This document shows positions 7,367-16,163 of a stretch of 64,000 nt of DNA, piece after piece (the first letter of the stretch is position 1; each line of letters opens with the position of its first letter). Source of the DNA: Muricoccus roseus (GTDB taxonomy: Bacteria > Pseudomonadota > Alphaproteobacteria > Acetobacterales > Acetobacteraceae); contig NZ_FQZF01000017.1 of the NCBI RefSeq assembly GCF_900141905.1, forward strand, positions 1-64,000, given 5' to 3'. Made by a program: the position numbers and the translations under genes. The notes below the pieces were generated by a model. The model did no database searches, was not told where the DNA came from, and saw nothing but the letters and a program-made list of their open reading frames with translations.

Positions 7367-8851
7367 ATGACGATCGGCATCGAGTTAGGGCGGACGAATA
7401 CGGGGGCCGCCGGGATGATGGACCTCGAGGAGCTCCTGGCCACCCGGCTCCTCGTCCAGGGCAATTCGGGCAGCGGCAAGTCGCATCTCCTGCGCCGCCT
7501 GATGGAGCAGTCCGCCCCCTGGGTGCAGCAGGCTGTGATCGACCCCGAGGGCGACTTCACCTCGCTGGCGGACAAGTTCGGCCACCTGGTCATCGACGCC
7601 GCGGCGCATCCCGAGGAGGCCATGGCGGCCGCCGGGGACCGGGTGCGCCGCCACCGCGTCTCGGTCGTGCTGAACCTGGAGGGGCTGGAGGTGGACCGTC
7701 AGCTTCGCCACGCCGCCGCCTTCCTGGGCGGGCTGTTCGACGCCGAGCGCGACCATTGGACCCCGATGCTGGTGGTGGTCGACGAGGCCCAGCTCTTCGC
7801 CCCGGCCGCCGGCGGCGACACCTCGGACGACGCCCGCCGTGCCGCGCTTTCGGCGATGACGGACCTGATGTGCCGCGGCCGCAAGCGGGGGCTGGCCGGC
7901 ATCATCGCCACGCAGCGCCTGGCGAAGCTGGCCAAGAACGTGGCGGCCGAGGCCTCGAACTTCCTGATGGGCCGCACCTTCCTCGATATCGACATGGCGC
8001 GTGCCGCCGACCTCCTGGGCATGGAGCGCCGGCAGGCGGAGCAGTTCCGGGACCTCCAGCGCGGGCATTTCATCGGGCTCGGCCCCGCGCTCTCCCGCCG
8101 GCCCCTCGCCATGCGCATCGGCACGGTGGAAACCCAGAGCCGCGGCTCCGGCCCCTCGCTCACGCCCCTGCCGCAGACAGCGCCGGAGGAAGCGCGGGAG
8201 TTGATCCTGGCCGCCCCCGGCCCGGTGGCGCCCCGTCCGGCCCGCCGCGCGCCGCCCACGCCGCCGCAGGACATCCTGGCGCAGCTGGCCCAGGCTTCCG
8301 CCACCCCGCGCCCGGCGGCGACCCGCGCGGTGGAGCCCGAACCCTCGGCGGAGGAGGTGGCGGAGCGCGATGCCCGCACCCGCGCCATCCTGCACGAGAT
8401 GCTGGCCGAGGAGGACGCCGCCTTCCGCCCCATCGGCGTGCTGTATCAGGACCTGCTGGTGCGGTTGCGCATCCATGCCGTGGGCGGAAGGCCGCCGGAG
8501 CTGCCCGCCTTCCGCCGCATGCTGGCCGTGGCCCGCGCTGGCATTCCGCCCGAGGCCGCGAATGACCCCGGTTGGCCCGAGGCGGCTGCCCGGGCGGAGG
8601 GGCTGCCGGAGGACACGCAGGGCGTCTTCCTGCTGCTGGCCCATGCCGCCCGCCAGGGAATGCCCTGCCCATCCGATGCCGCCATTGCCCGCGCCTATGG
8701 CAGCCGCTCCGCCGGCCGCGCGCGGCGTCTCCTCACCTGGATCGAGGAGCAGGGGCTGATCGTGCAGCGCCCCGCGGCCGGCGGGCGGCGCATCGTGGCG
8801 CTGGTTGGGCTGGCCTGGGAGACGGCGCCGGGGGACCCCGCCGCCGCCTGA
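7367..8851 (+). CDS. HerA-like/DUF87 ATP-binding protein
   Basis: A 494-residue P-loop ATPase of the HerA/FtsK-like group. Walker A is GNSGSGKS at residues 32-39 and Walker B is LVVVDEAQ ending near residue 141. A sensor region ATQRLAKLAKNV follows, typical of DUF87 helicase/translocase domains. The central part (about 265-345) is Pro/Ala-rich and disordered. The C-terminal ~120 residues look like a winged-helix region (SRSAGRARRLLTWIEEQGLI). No NurA nuclease gene is adjacent, so a resection partner is not visible. There is no ribosome binding site before ATG 7367; TATACC at 7355-7360 suggests a leaderless transcript. Confidence 0.85.
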   Translation: MTIGIELGRTNTGAAGMMDLEELLATRLLVQGNSGSGKSHLLRRLMEQSAPWVQQAVIDPEGDFTSLADKFGHLVIDAAAHPEEAMAAAGDRVRRHRVSVVLNLEGLEVDRQLRHAAAFLGGLFDAERDHWTPMLVVVDEAQLFAPAAGGDTSDDARRAALSAMTDLMCRGRKRGLAGIIATQRLAKLAKNVAAEASNFLMGRTFLDIDMARAADLLGMERRQAEQFRDLQRGHFIGLGPALSRRPLAMRIGTVETQSRGSGPSLTPLPQTAPEEARELILAAPGPVAPRPARRAPPTPPQDILAQLAQASATPRPAATRAVEPEPSAEEVAERDARTRAILHEMLAEEDAAFRPIGVLYQDLLVRLRIHAVGGRPPELPAFRRMLAVARAGIPPEAANDPGWPEAAARAEGLPEDTQGVFLLLAHAARQGMPCPSDAAIARAYGSRSAGRARRLLTWIEEQGLIVQRPAAGGRRIVALVGLAWETAPGDPAAA

Positions 8852-8861
8852 GCCGTCGCTC

Positions 8862-8881
8862 CGGAGGGCCTGCGCCCTCCG
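8862..8881. terminator. H4-type hairpin between convergent genes
   Basis: An 8-bp stem (CGGAGGGC with GCCCTCCG, loop CTGC) begins 10 bases after the HerA-like stop and before the TonB receptor gene end. It resembles hairpin H4 of the dispersed four-hairpin element, standing alone. No T tract is present. Confidence 0.45.
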
Positions 8882-8893
8882 AAGCCCGGCGCC

Positions 8894-11056
8894 TCACCAG
8901 CGGTAGGAGATGCTGCCCAGCACGTTGAGCCGGTTGCCGTAGAAGCACCCGTTATCGCCGGAGCAGCGGCTGACATAGCGCGTGTCGGCCAGGTTGCTTG
9001 CATGAACGGCCAGCTGCAGCCCCTTCAGCGCCGGCGCCATCTTCTCCAGGTCGTAGCGGATGGTGGCGTCGAACAGCGTGGTCGAGGGCACGACATTGCC
9101 GCCCACATTGGCCGTGGTCGTGTTCCCGAGGTAGCGCACCCCCGCGCCCAGCGTCAGGCCGGAAAGCGGGCCGGCCGCATGGACGAAGGTGTATTCGCCG
9201 TACAGCCCCGCATTGTTGCGCGCGACGCCGGCCGGGCGGTTGCCCACCTCGCCCGCCGCGTTGCTCCGGGTGATCTCGGGATCGAGAAGGGTGTAGGAGC
9301 CGGTGAGGGAGATGCCGTTGCCCAGCTCGGCCACCGCCTCCAGCTCCAGGCCGCGCACGCGGATCTGACCGACGGCGACCTGCTGGAACACGTTCAGCGG
9401 GTCGGGTGTCAGCGTGTTCTGCTGGGTGAGGTGGAAGGCGCTGAGCTGCACGAAGCTGCGCATGCCGGGGGGCTGGAACTTCAGCCCCACCTCATACTGC
9501 TCGCCCTCCAGCGGATCCCAGGCGCGACCCTGGCTATCCGTGCCGATCTGCGGCTGGAAGGAGCGGGCGTAGGAAGCGTAGGGGGCGAGGCCGTTGTCGA
9601 AGAGGTACAGCGCGCCCGCGCGCCAGGTGAAGGCGGTGTCCTGCTGGTAGCGGTTGCTGTCGTTCAGGCGGTTCCGCACGTCCGAATAGGCCCAGTCCTG
9701 CCGGATGCCGCCGAGCAGCACGAGGCGGTCCCAGCGGATCTGGTCCTGCAGGTAGAGGCCGTACTGCGTGTTCACCTGCCGCACGCTGTCATAGGAGGAG
9801 GTGAGGGCCGGGACAGGGCTGCCATAGGCCGGCGCGAAGACATCCAGCCCATTGGCGAAGGCGAAGTACTGCGCGTTGCGGTAGTTCACCTGGCTGTAGT
9901 CGAAGCCGCCGAGCACGGTGTGGCCCAGCGGGCCGGTGGCGAAGTCCGCGCGCAGCTGGTTGTCGATCTGGAAGGTGCCGACATCGATATCCGCGCGATA
10001 GGCGTAGCGGTTCAAGGTCCGCTGGTCCGGCTGCAGCCCGCCGCCATAGACCTGCCTCCAGGCGATGTCGGTATGGCCGTAGCGCGCGTTCTGCTGGAAG
10101 GAGAAGACGTTGTCGAAGCGATGGGTGAACTCGTATCCCAGCCCGTATTGCGTGCGGTCGAAGCGGTCGTAATCAGTCTCGCCGGTAAAGAGGCTGCGGC
10201 TGATGCGCCCGTAGGGCGTGGGCTTCACCGTGCCCTGATAGGGCAGGAACTGGTTCCCCGAGGTCCGGTCCGCCTGATAGTAGCCGAGCACGGTCAGCGA
10301 GGTGTTCGCATCCGGACGCCAGGTGAGGGCGGGGGCGACGAAGGCGCGGTCGTCATGCACCTCGTCCACCGCCGTCTGGCTGGCGCGGCCGAGGCCGGTG
10401 AGGCTGTAGGACCAGACGCCGTCCGCGGTGAGCGGCCCGCTGGAGGTGGCCTGCACCTGCGTGCGGCCATAGGAGCCGGCGGTCAGCCGCACCTCGCCCT
10501 GCGCCATCTCGGTCGGGCGGCGCTGCACCATGTTCACCAGCCCGCCCGGCGCAATCTGCCCGTAGAGCACCGATGTCGGCCCGCGCAGGATCTCGTAGCG
10601 CTCGAGCCCGTAGGTCTCGAACATGCTGCCCGCATAGCCCGTGTTGTAGCGCAGGCCGTTGAGGAAGATGCCGTTGTCCTGCGCGTTGAAGCCGCGCAGC
10701 TGGAACCAGTCCGTGCGGCTGTCGGTCCCGTAATTCTCCCCCCGCACGCCCGCCGTGTAGCGCAACGCCTCGCCCAGCGTCTGCGCCTGGCGCGCGTCAA
10801 TCTGGTCGCGCGGGACCACGCTGATGGATTGGGGGTTCTCGATCAGCGGCGTGTCCGTCTTCGTGCCGGTGATCTCCTGCCGCGCGACGAAGCCGCGCAC
10901 GGGGTCCAGCGCACGTTCGGCATTGCTGGTGACGTCCACGCCAGGCACGACGACGGCCGCGCCCGTATCCTGCGCGAGGGCCGGCGAGGAGAGGGCGGTC
11001 GCGCTCATCAGGCAGGCCAGAAGGCGGGTGGCGCGATGGGAATGGGGCGGGCGCAT
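8894..11056 (-). CDS. TonB-dependent siderophore receptor
   Basis: A 720-residue outer-membrane receptor for energised uptake of ferric siderophores. The signal peptide is about residues 1-29, with likely cleavage after ALAQ. A TonB-box-like stretch AAVVVPGVDVTS follows, then a plug domain (about 55-165) with SISVVPRDQI, LGEALRYTAGV and LRGFNAQDNGIFLNGL. A 22-strand beta-barrel ends in the aromatic-rich SISYRW. The plug features are of the FhuA/FpvA/FoxA type, so hydroxamate or mixed siderophores are plausible. ATG 11056 is chosen because it opens the signal peptide; the open frame upstream is spurious. No FecIR pair or siderophore synthesis genes are nearby, and no convincing Fur box was found. 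Confidence 0.9.
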   Translation of the reverse strand: MRPPHSHRATRLLACLMSATALSSPALAQDTGAAVVVPGVDVTSNAERALDPVRGFVARQEITGTKTDTPLIENPQSISVVPRDQIDARQAQTLGEALRYTAGVRGENYGTDSRTDWFQLRGFNAQDNGIFLNGLRYNTGYAGSMFETYGLERYEILRGPTSVLYGQIAPGGLVNMVQRRPTEMAQGEVRLTAGSYGRTQVQATSSGPLTADGVWSYSLTGLGRASQTAVDEVHDDRAFVAPALTWRPDANTSLTVLGYYQADRTSGNQFLPYQGTVKPTPYGRISRSLFTGETDYDRFDRTQYGLGYEFTHRFDNVFSFQQNARYGHTDIAWRQVYGGGLQPDQRTLNRYAYRADIDVGTFQIDNQLRADFATGPLGHTVLGGFDYSQVNYRNAQYFAFANGLDVFAPAYGSPVPALTSSYDSVRQVNTQYGLYLQDQIRWDRLVLLGGIRQDWAYSDVRNRLNDSNRYQQDTAFTWRAGALYLFDNGLAPYASYARSFQPQIGTDSQGRAWDPLEGEQYEVGLKFQPPGMRSFVQLSAFHLTQQNTLTPDPLNVFQQVAVGQIRVRGLELEAVAELGNGISLTGSYTLLDPEITRSNAAGEVGNRPAGVARNNAGLYGEYTFVHAAGPLSGLTLGAGVRYLGNTTTANVGGNVVPSTTLFDATIRYDLEKMAPALKGLQLAVHASNLADTRYVSRCSGDNGCFYGNRLNVLGSISYRW

Positions 11057-11194
11057 CAGGGTCTCCGGGTCTTGCCGGTCCTCCGGCTCGCGGCCCGGTA
11101 GCGGATTTCGTCGCGACTGAGAACAGGTTGCAAGCGGGCGCCGGCGATTTCGTTCCCGGCGTGGCGCGGGGGGCGCCACACCCCATCTCCGCCG

Positions 11195-11223
11195 CTGGCA
11201 AGGGCACGCCCCTCGGCTATCCT
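11195..11223 (+). promoter_or_regulatory. Candidate sigma-70 promoter of the first Bug receptor gene
   Basis: CTGGCA (11195-11200, 4 of 6 matches to TTGACA), a 17-base spacer and TATCCT (11218-11223). Transcription would start near 11231. That disfavours the upstream ATG at 11231 and supports ATG 11252, which has AAGGAGAG before it. Confidence 0.45.
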
Positions 11224-11251
11224 CCGCGCAATGTCCAAGGAGAGAACGATC

Positions 11252-12214
11252 ATGCCCCTTCCCAGGCGCGGGATCCTCGCGGGCCTGGCCGGTGCCGCCG
11301 TTATCCGCCCAGCGGCCGCCCAGTCCAACGCCATCACCCTGGTCGTGCCCACCGCCCCCGCCGGCACGACGGATTTCGCGGCCCGCCTGCTCGCGGAGCC
11401 GCTCTCCCGCCAGCTCGGCCAGCCCGTGGTGGTGGAGAACAAGGCGGGCGCCAACGGCGCCCTGGGCACGCAGGACGTGGCGCGCGCCCGGCCCGACGGC
11501 ACCCGGCTGCTGGTGCAGTACTCCGGCTACCATGTCGGCTCGCCCGCCATCGTGCCGAATATCGGCTATGACGTGCGGAAGGATTTCGCGCCGGTCGCGC
11601 TGCTGCTGGATGCCCCGCAGGTGATCTTCCTGCACCCCTCCATCCCGGCGGCGAATGTCCAGGAGCTGGTGGCCTATGCGAAGGCCAATCCGGGAAAGCT
11701 GAACTACGCCTCCTCCGGCACCGGCTCCCTTCAGCACCTCGGCACGGAGCTGCTGAAGCTGCGGACCGGGACGGACATGATCCACGTCCCCTACCGCGGC
11801 ACCGGCCCCGCCACCCAGGACCTGATCTCCGGCCGGGTGCAGATGATGATGACCACCCCGCCGCCGCTCATGCCCTTCGTGCGGGAGGGCAAGCTGAAGG
11901 CCATCGCCATCACGGCCGGCACGCGCCACCCGGCTCTGCCCGACGTGCCCACCCTGGCCGAATCCGGCCTGCCGGACCTGGAGGTGATTGGCTGGTTCGC
12001 CGTCTTCGCCCCCGCAGGCACGCCGGAGGCCACGCTGAAGCGGCTGACCGAGGCCTGCAATGCCGTGGTGGACACGCCCGAGTTCCGCCGCCGGGCGGAG
12101 GAGCAGGGCGCCATCATCCGCATCCTGCAGCCCGCCGAACTCCAGGCGCGGGTGAACCGGGAGCTGGACGAGTGGACCCGGGTGGTGCGCGAGGCGAAGA
12201 TCCAGCCCGAATAG
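11252..12214 (+). CDS. Bug/TctC-family tricarboxylate-type substrate-binding protein
   Basis: A 320-residue periplasmic solute receptor of the Bug (TctC) family. The Arg-containing signal peptide MPLPRRGILAGLAGAAVIRP ends near AAAQ. Family marks include VPTAPAGTTDFAARLLAEPL, VVENKAGANGALG, YASSGTGSLQHL, VPYRGTGPATQDL and LPDVPTLAESGLP. Start ATG 11252 is preferred over 11231 because AAGGAGAG lies nine bases upstream. No TctA/TctB membrane genes are nearby, so it is an orphan receptor; the ligand is unknown. It is divergent from the TonB receptor. Confidence 0.9.
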   Translation: MPLPRRGILAGLAGAAVIRPAAAQSNAITLVVPTAPAGTTDFAARLLAEPLSRQLGQPVVVENKAGANGALGTQDVARARPDGTRLLVQYSGYHVGSPAIVPNIGYDVRKDFAPVALLLDAPQVIFLHPSIPAANVQELVAYAKANPGKLNYASSGTGSLQHLGTELLKLRTGTDMIHVPYRGTGPATQDLISGRVQMMMTTPPPLMPFVREGKLKAIAITAGTRHPALPDVPTLAESGLPDLEVIGWFAVFAPAGTPEATLKRLTEACNAVVDTPEFRRRAEEQGAIIRILQPAELQARVNRELDEWTRVVREAKIQPE

Positions 12215-12231
12215 GCCCCCGCGACGGGCGG

Positions 12232-12262
12232 CAGCCTCGGAACCCCGGAGGTCCCGAGGCTG
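12232..12262. terminator. Hairpin between convergent genes
   Basis: CAGCCTCGG and CCGAGGCTG form a 9-bp stem with a 13-base GC-rich loop in the 53-base gap between the convergent Bug and TauD-like genes. It is a candidate bidirectional terminator without a T tract. Confidence 0.5.
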
Positions 12263-12267
12263 TGTCC

Positions 12268-13344
12268 TCAGGCGGCGAGGGCGGACCGCCCCGGCATGGC
12301 CCCGCCGCGCACCGCACCCGGCGCCGTGGAGCCCCATTGCACCGCATGGCCCTCGGGCAGCGCCCGGCTGTTCGGGGCGGCGAGCCAGATGCGCATCAGA
12401 ACGCGGGAGGTGCCGGAGGCGGCATCGTCGGCATAGGCGGTGCGGCCGTGATAGGTGACGTGCTGGTTCATCAGCTGGATCTGCCCGGCCTCGAAGGGCA
12501 GTTGCAGGCTCAGCTCGTCCGCGATGGCGGCCAGCATGTCCATGGCCTCGATCTGCTCGGGCCGCAGTGGCGGCACGCCGGGCTCGGCATGGGCCATCTC
12601 GACATAGGTGCGGGAATACTGGCTGGTGAAGGCGCCGGTCGGCCCGCGCGAGAAGACGGGCATGGTGAAGACGCGGTCGGAATGCCCCTCGCCCTCCTCA
12701 TCGGCCGGGCGCATGCGGTGAAAGTCGCCGTAGAGCACCTCCAGCAGGTCCGGCCGGCGTTCGGCCAGCGCGTCATGGATGGCCACCGTCGAGACGATCC
12801 GGCTTTCCCCGCCCGCGATGCCGTTCGAGGCGCAGAGCAGGGCGAGCACGTCGCACTTGTCCGTATGGAAGCGCAGCGGCCCGGTGGAGCGGGAGCGGGC
12901 CCGCGCCGAGGGCACGGCGCCCGAGGCATCCGGCCCCGTCACCGCGGCCCCGACGCCGGTCTCGTCCTTCACCTCGGCGAGGATCTCGCCCGCGGTGTTC
13001 TGCGGCAGCGGCGTGCCCAGATGGGCGCAGAGCCCCCAGAAGACGGTCTTCAGGTCATCGGGCGCGTAGCGCTCCACCGGCAGGCCTGAGATGCGGACGA
13101 GGCCACGCCCCTCCTCCAGCTCTGCCGAGACCGCCTCCAGCAGGGGCCGTGCGGAGGGCAGCGGAAAATCCGCCGCGCGGATGCGGGGCAGGGGCAGGCC
13201 CCGCTGGTGGATGCCGGCGAGGGCCGCGTCGATCTCGGCGATGGCCGCCGGCTCGAAGCGGAACACCCAGCTCGGGTCACGCGCCATCTCGGCGCCGGTC
13301 CAGGCGGCGCGGCCGCCGATGGGCTGAAGGAGGTCGGTCTGCAT
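12268..13344 (-). CDS. TauD/TfdA-family Fe(II)/2-oxoglutarate dioxygenase
   Basis: A 358-residue non-haem iron oxygenase of the clavaminate synthase-like fold. The iron ligands appear as HTD in RFHTDKCD and the distal His in LMNQHVTYHGRTAY. The 2-oxoglutarate-binding Arg is probably the one in SRVLMRIWLA. The family hydroxylates small acids, sulfonates or amines; the substrate here is unknown. The start MQTDLLQPIGGRAAW at 13344 is chosen from the usual N-terminus of such proteins, since the ribosome binding site is weak. It is divergent from the second Bug receptor, whose ligand it might process. Confidence 0.82.
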   Translation of the reverse strand: MQTDLLQPIGGRAAWTGAEMARDPSWVFRFEPAAIAEIDAALAGIHQRGLPLPRIRAADFPLPSARPLLEAVSAELEEGRGLVRISGLPVERYAPDDLKTVFWGLCAHLGTPLPQNTAGEILAEVKDETGVGAAVTGPDASGAVPSARARSRSTGPLRFHTDKCDVLALLCASNGIAGGESRIVSTVAIHDALAERRPDLLEVLYGDFHRMRPADEEGEGHSDRVFTMPVFSRGPTGAFTSQYSRTYVEMAHAEPGVPPLRPEQIEAMDMLAAIADELSLQLPFEAGQIQLMNQHVTYHGRTAYADDAASGTSRVLMRIWLAAPNSRALPEGHAVQWGSTAPGAVRGGAMPGRSALAA

Positions 13345-13492
13345 GCGCCGACCGTCGCGCGCTCCGCCGGGCCCGGTCAATACGCTTCTGGCATGGCGGC
13401 TGCATCCGCGCCCGGCATCCTGCATCCCGGATTTGGGCGCCGCCGGGCGGATGCGGCAGGATGCCGGAACTCGCGCCTGACCAGGGGAATCC

Positions 13493-14470
13493 ATGACCGA
13501 TCTGCGCCGCCGCAACCTCGCTGGGCTCCTCGCCGCCTCGGCGCTGGCGAGACCCGCCCTCGCACAGGCGCCCTGGCCCTCCAAGCCCATCCGCTTCATC
13601 GTGCCCTGGCCGCCAGGCGGGCTGAACGACCTGATCGCGCGTGGCTACAACGACCAGGTCTCCAGACGCCTGGGCGCGACCATCGTCAACGACTTCAAGG
13701 CGGGGGCGGGCGGGCGGATCGGCGTGGCCGAGATCGCGCGCGCGGCGCCGGATGGCTACACGATCGGGATGGGCAATCTCGGCCCGCTGACCATCTTCCC
13801 GCATCTCTACCGGGACATGCCCTACGATCCCCGGCGCGACCTAGTGCCGGTGACCATGTTCGCCGCCTCGCCGCTCGTCCTGGTGGTGAACAAGGACCTG
13901 CCGGTGAACAGCGTGGCGGAGCTGATCGCGCTGGTGAAGTCGCGCCCCGGGCGGATGAACGCCGCCTCGGTGGGCGTCGGCACCGCCCAGCACCTCATCT
14001 TCGAGATGTTCAAGGAACGCGACGGCATCCAGATGGAGCACGTCCCCTACAAGGGCACGAACGAGTCCCTGCCCGCCATGCTGCAAGGGGACGTGCATGC
14101 CATGTTCGACACCTTGCCGCTGATGCTGCCGCAGCTGAGGGCCGGCGCCATCAAGGCTCTCGCCGTCACGACGCCGCAGCGCATCGCGCAGCTGCCGGAT
14201 GTGCCGACCATGGTGGAATCCGGCTACCCCGATGCCGATGTCGTCACCTGGTACGCCGTCATCACCCCGGCCGGAACGCCCCGCCCGGTGATCGACCGGC
14301 TCTACGAAGCCTATACGGAGGCGGCGGCGACGCCGGAAGTGAAGAAGCTTCTGGACGACCAGGGGCTGATCTACCTGCCCAACACCCAGGGCCAGTTCGC
14401 CAGCCGCATCGCCACGGAATCCGACCGTTGGGCCCGCATCATCCGGGAGCAGAAGATCAGCGTGCAGTAG
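13493..14470 (+). CDS. Bug/TctC-family substrate-binding protein
   Basis: A 325-residue orphan Bug receptor with signal peptide to about residue 25 (ending ALAQ). Family marks are IVPWPPGGLNDLIARGY, AGAGGRIGVAEIAR, VPYKGTNESLPAML, LPDVPTMVESGYP and TPAGTPRPV. AGGGGA precedes the ATG. It runs towards the D-lactate-type dehydrogenase gene with only 4 bases between stop codons. The first loop reads GGLNDLIARGYND rather than the common GGxxDxxAR, so ligand preference may differ from the other three Bugs in the window. Confidence 0.9.
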   Translation: MTDLRRRNLAGLLAASALARPALAQAPWPSKPIRFIVPWPPGGLNDLIARGYNDQVSRRLGATIVNDFKAGAGGRIGVAEIARAAPDGYTIGMGNLGPLTIFPHLYRDMPYDPRRDLVPVTMFAASPLVLVVNKDLPVNSVAELIALVKSRPGRMNAASVGVGTAQHLIFEMFKERDGIQMEHVPYKGTNESLPAMLQGDVHAMFDTLPLMLPQLRAGAIKALAVTTPQRIAQLPDVPTMVESGYPDADVVTWYAVITPAGTPRPVIDRLYEAYTEAAATPEVKKLLDDQGLIYLPNTQGQFASRIATESDRWARIIREQKISVQ

Positions 14471-14474
14471 CCCC

Positions 14475-15473
14475 TCAGCCCGGCGCCCGCACTTCGTTCA
14501 CCAGCGCCTGGCCCCGCTCGAAGGCCGTGATGCTCTCGAGCGTGGTCGCGCAGATCGTCCCGAAGGCCTCCCGCGTGAAGAAGGCCTGGTGGCCGGTCAG
14601 CAGGACGTTGGGAAAGGAGACGAGGCGCTGGATCAGGTCGTCGTCGATGATGTCGCTTGAGCGGTCCTCGAAGAACAGGCTCGCTTCCTGCTCGTACACG
14701 TCGATGGCGAGCCCGCCGAGATGGCGGCTCTTGAGCGCGGCGATCACCGCCTGGGTGTCCACCAGCCCGCCACGGCTCGTGTTCACCAGCAGCAGGCCAG
14801 GCCTGGTGAGCGCCAGGAACGCGTCATTCACCACGTGGCGCGTGGACTCCATCAGCGGGCAGTGCAGCGAGATCACGTCGCTGTCCCGCGCCAGGACGTC
14901 CAGCCCGACATAGCGGCCTCCGAGCGCCTCGAAATCCGGATGCGGGAAGGGGTCGTGGCCCAGCACCGTGCAGCCGAAGCCGGCCATGATGCGCGCGAAA
15001 ACCCGCCCGATCTTCCCGGTCCCGATCACCCCGACGGTGCGGCCGTGCAGGTCGAAGCCCATCAGCCCGTCGAGTTCGAAATTGCCGTTCCGCGTCCGCT
15101 CATAGGCCTTGTGGATGCGCCGGTTGAGCGCCAGCAGCAGGCCCACCGCGAACTCCGCCACCGAATGCGGCGAATAGTCCGCCACCCGTGTCACCCGGAT
15201 GCCGAGTCGCGCGGCGGCGCGCAGGTCGATCTGGTTGAAGCCCGTGGAGCGCGTGGTCACCAGCCGCGTGCCGCCCGCCGCCAGGGTCTCCAGCACCGCC
15301 GCGTCCAGCTGGTCGTTCACGAAGATCGAAACGGCGGGAAAGCCGGCCGCCAGCGCCACCGTCTCCGGCTCCAGCCGCGCCTCCTGGAAGGTCAGCGCAT
15401 GGCGGTGCGCGGCATTCAGCTCCGCCAGCATGGCCCGGTCGTATCGCTTGGCGCTGAAGACGGCGACCTTCAT
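14475..15473 (-). CDS. D-lactate dehydrogenase-type 2-hydroxyacid dehydrogenase
   Basis: A 332-residue D-isomer-specific 2-hydroxyacid dehydrogenase, closest in pattern to LdhA-type fermentative D-lactate dehydrogenases. The NAD-binding motif GTGKIG is in VGVIGTGKIGRVFA. The catalytic Arg is in NTSRGGLVDT, the Glu in DVYEQE and the His in LTGHQAFFT. It would reduce pyruvate to D-lactate with NADH, or act on a related 2-oxoacid. ATG 15473 is preceded by GGGAG at good spacing. It lies convergent to a Bug receptor and divergent from the membrane protein gene. Confidence 0.87.
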   Translation of the reverse strand: MKVAVFSAKRYDRAMLAELNAAHRHALTFQEARLEPETVALAAGFPAVSIFVNDQLDAAVLETLAAGGTRLVTTRSTGFNQIDLRAAARLGIRVTRVADYSPHSVAEFAVGLLLALNRRIHKAYERTRNGNFELDGLMGFDLHGRTVGVIGTGKIGRVFARIMAGFGCTVLGHDPFPHPDFEALGGRYVGLDVLARDSDVISLHCPLMESTRHVVNDAFLALTRPGLLLVNTSRGGLVDTQAVIAALKSRHLGGLAIDVYEQEASLFFEDRSSDIIDDDLIQRLVSFPNVLLTGHQAFFTREAFGTICATTLESITAFERGQALVNEVRAPG

Positions 15474-15593
15474 CGGGCAGCTCCCATGGGAATGTTGGCG
15501 AGAGGCTGGCCTATCACGCCTCCTCCAGCCCGTGCGATCCCCGGCCCGCGCCGCGCGTTGCCACCTGCGGTCAGGATACGGGGAGGAGAGCGG

Positions 15594-16163
15594 TTGGCAT
15601 TGCTGACGCGGGAGGATCTGCGGCGCCATTCGCCCTTCGCCTGGGCGTGCCTCGCCGCCCTCCTCGCCATGGCGGCCTGGTTCTGGAGCCTGGGCAAGGG
15701 CAATGCCGCCATGGGCACGCTGGTCGCCACTCTCGGATGCCTCGGCCTCATCTTGCCCCCCCGCGAACGGATGGAGGTGCTGCCCGCGCGCCTGCGCGCC
15801 CTGCCGCGCTGGCTGGACGCCGCCCCGGTGCTGGCCACCCTCATCTCCAGCCCAGGCTACGGGCTCAACTGGTTCTACGGCGTGAATCCTTACGACGAGG
15901 TTGTGCATCTGCTGAGCGGGGCGCTCGCCGGCGCCTTCTTCCTCGGGCTACTCATGGCGGACGGGAAGCCCCGGCGCACCGCGCACCTCGTCCTGGCGGC
16001 CACAGGCTTCGGCCTCGCCCTCGGCATCGGCTGGGAGATGTTCGAATGGGCCGCGGGGCTGATCGGCGACTGGACCGATACCTGGACCGACGTGCTGCTC
16101 ACCGCCTCCGGCGCCGCCATCGCCGCCGCGCTGGCGGCCTGGCAGCAGGGCAGGGATGGGTGA
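15594..16163 (+). CDS. Small integral membrane protein (YjdF/DUF2238-like)
   Basis: A 189-residue membrane protein with about five hydrophobic segments. Conserved polar motifs YDEVVHLLSG, GWEMFEW and DTWTDVLLTASGA resemble DUF2238/YjdF-type membrane proteins; function is unknown. The start is uncertain. TTG 15594 is five bases from GGAGGAG (15582-15588) and TTG 15600 is eleven bases away; no ATG fits. Its end overlaps the next gene by 8 bases, so the two are probably cotranslated. Confidence 0.7.
   Translation: MALLTREDLRRHSPFAWACLAALLAMAAWFWSLGKGNAAMGTLVATLGCLGLILPPRERMEVLPARLRALPRWLDAAPVLATLISSPGYGLNWFYGVNPYDEVVHLLSGALAGAFFLGLLMADGKPRRTAHLVLAATGFGLALGIGWEMFEWAAGLIGDWTDTWTDVLLTASGAAIAAALAAWQQGRDG

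Noticed and set aside
9002-11101. Long plus-strand open frame opposite the TonB receptor gene
   Set aside because: The sequence has no recognisable domain and is a GC-driven shadow; the minus strand encodes a complete receptor with signal peptide and plug.
11057-11194. Possible Fur or Irr box upstream of the TonB receptor
   Set aside because: TTGCAA-like words are present but no 19-base dyad close to a known consensus could be seen.
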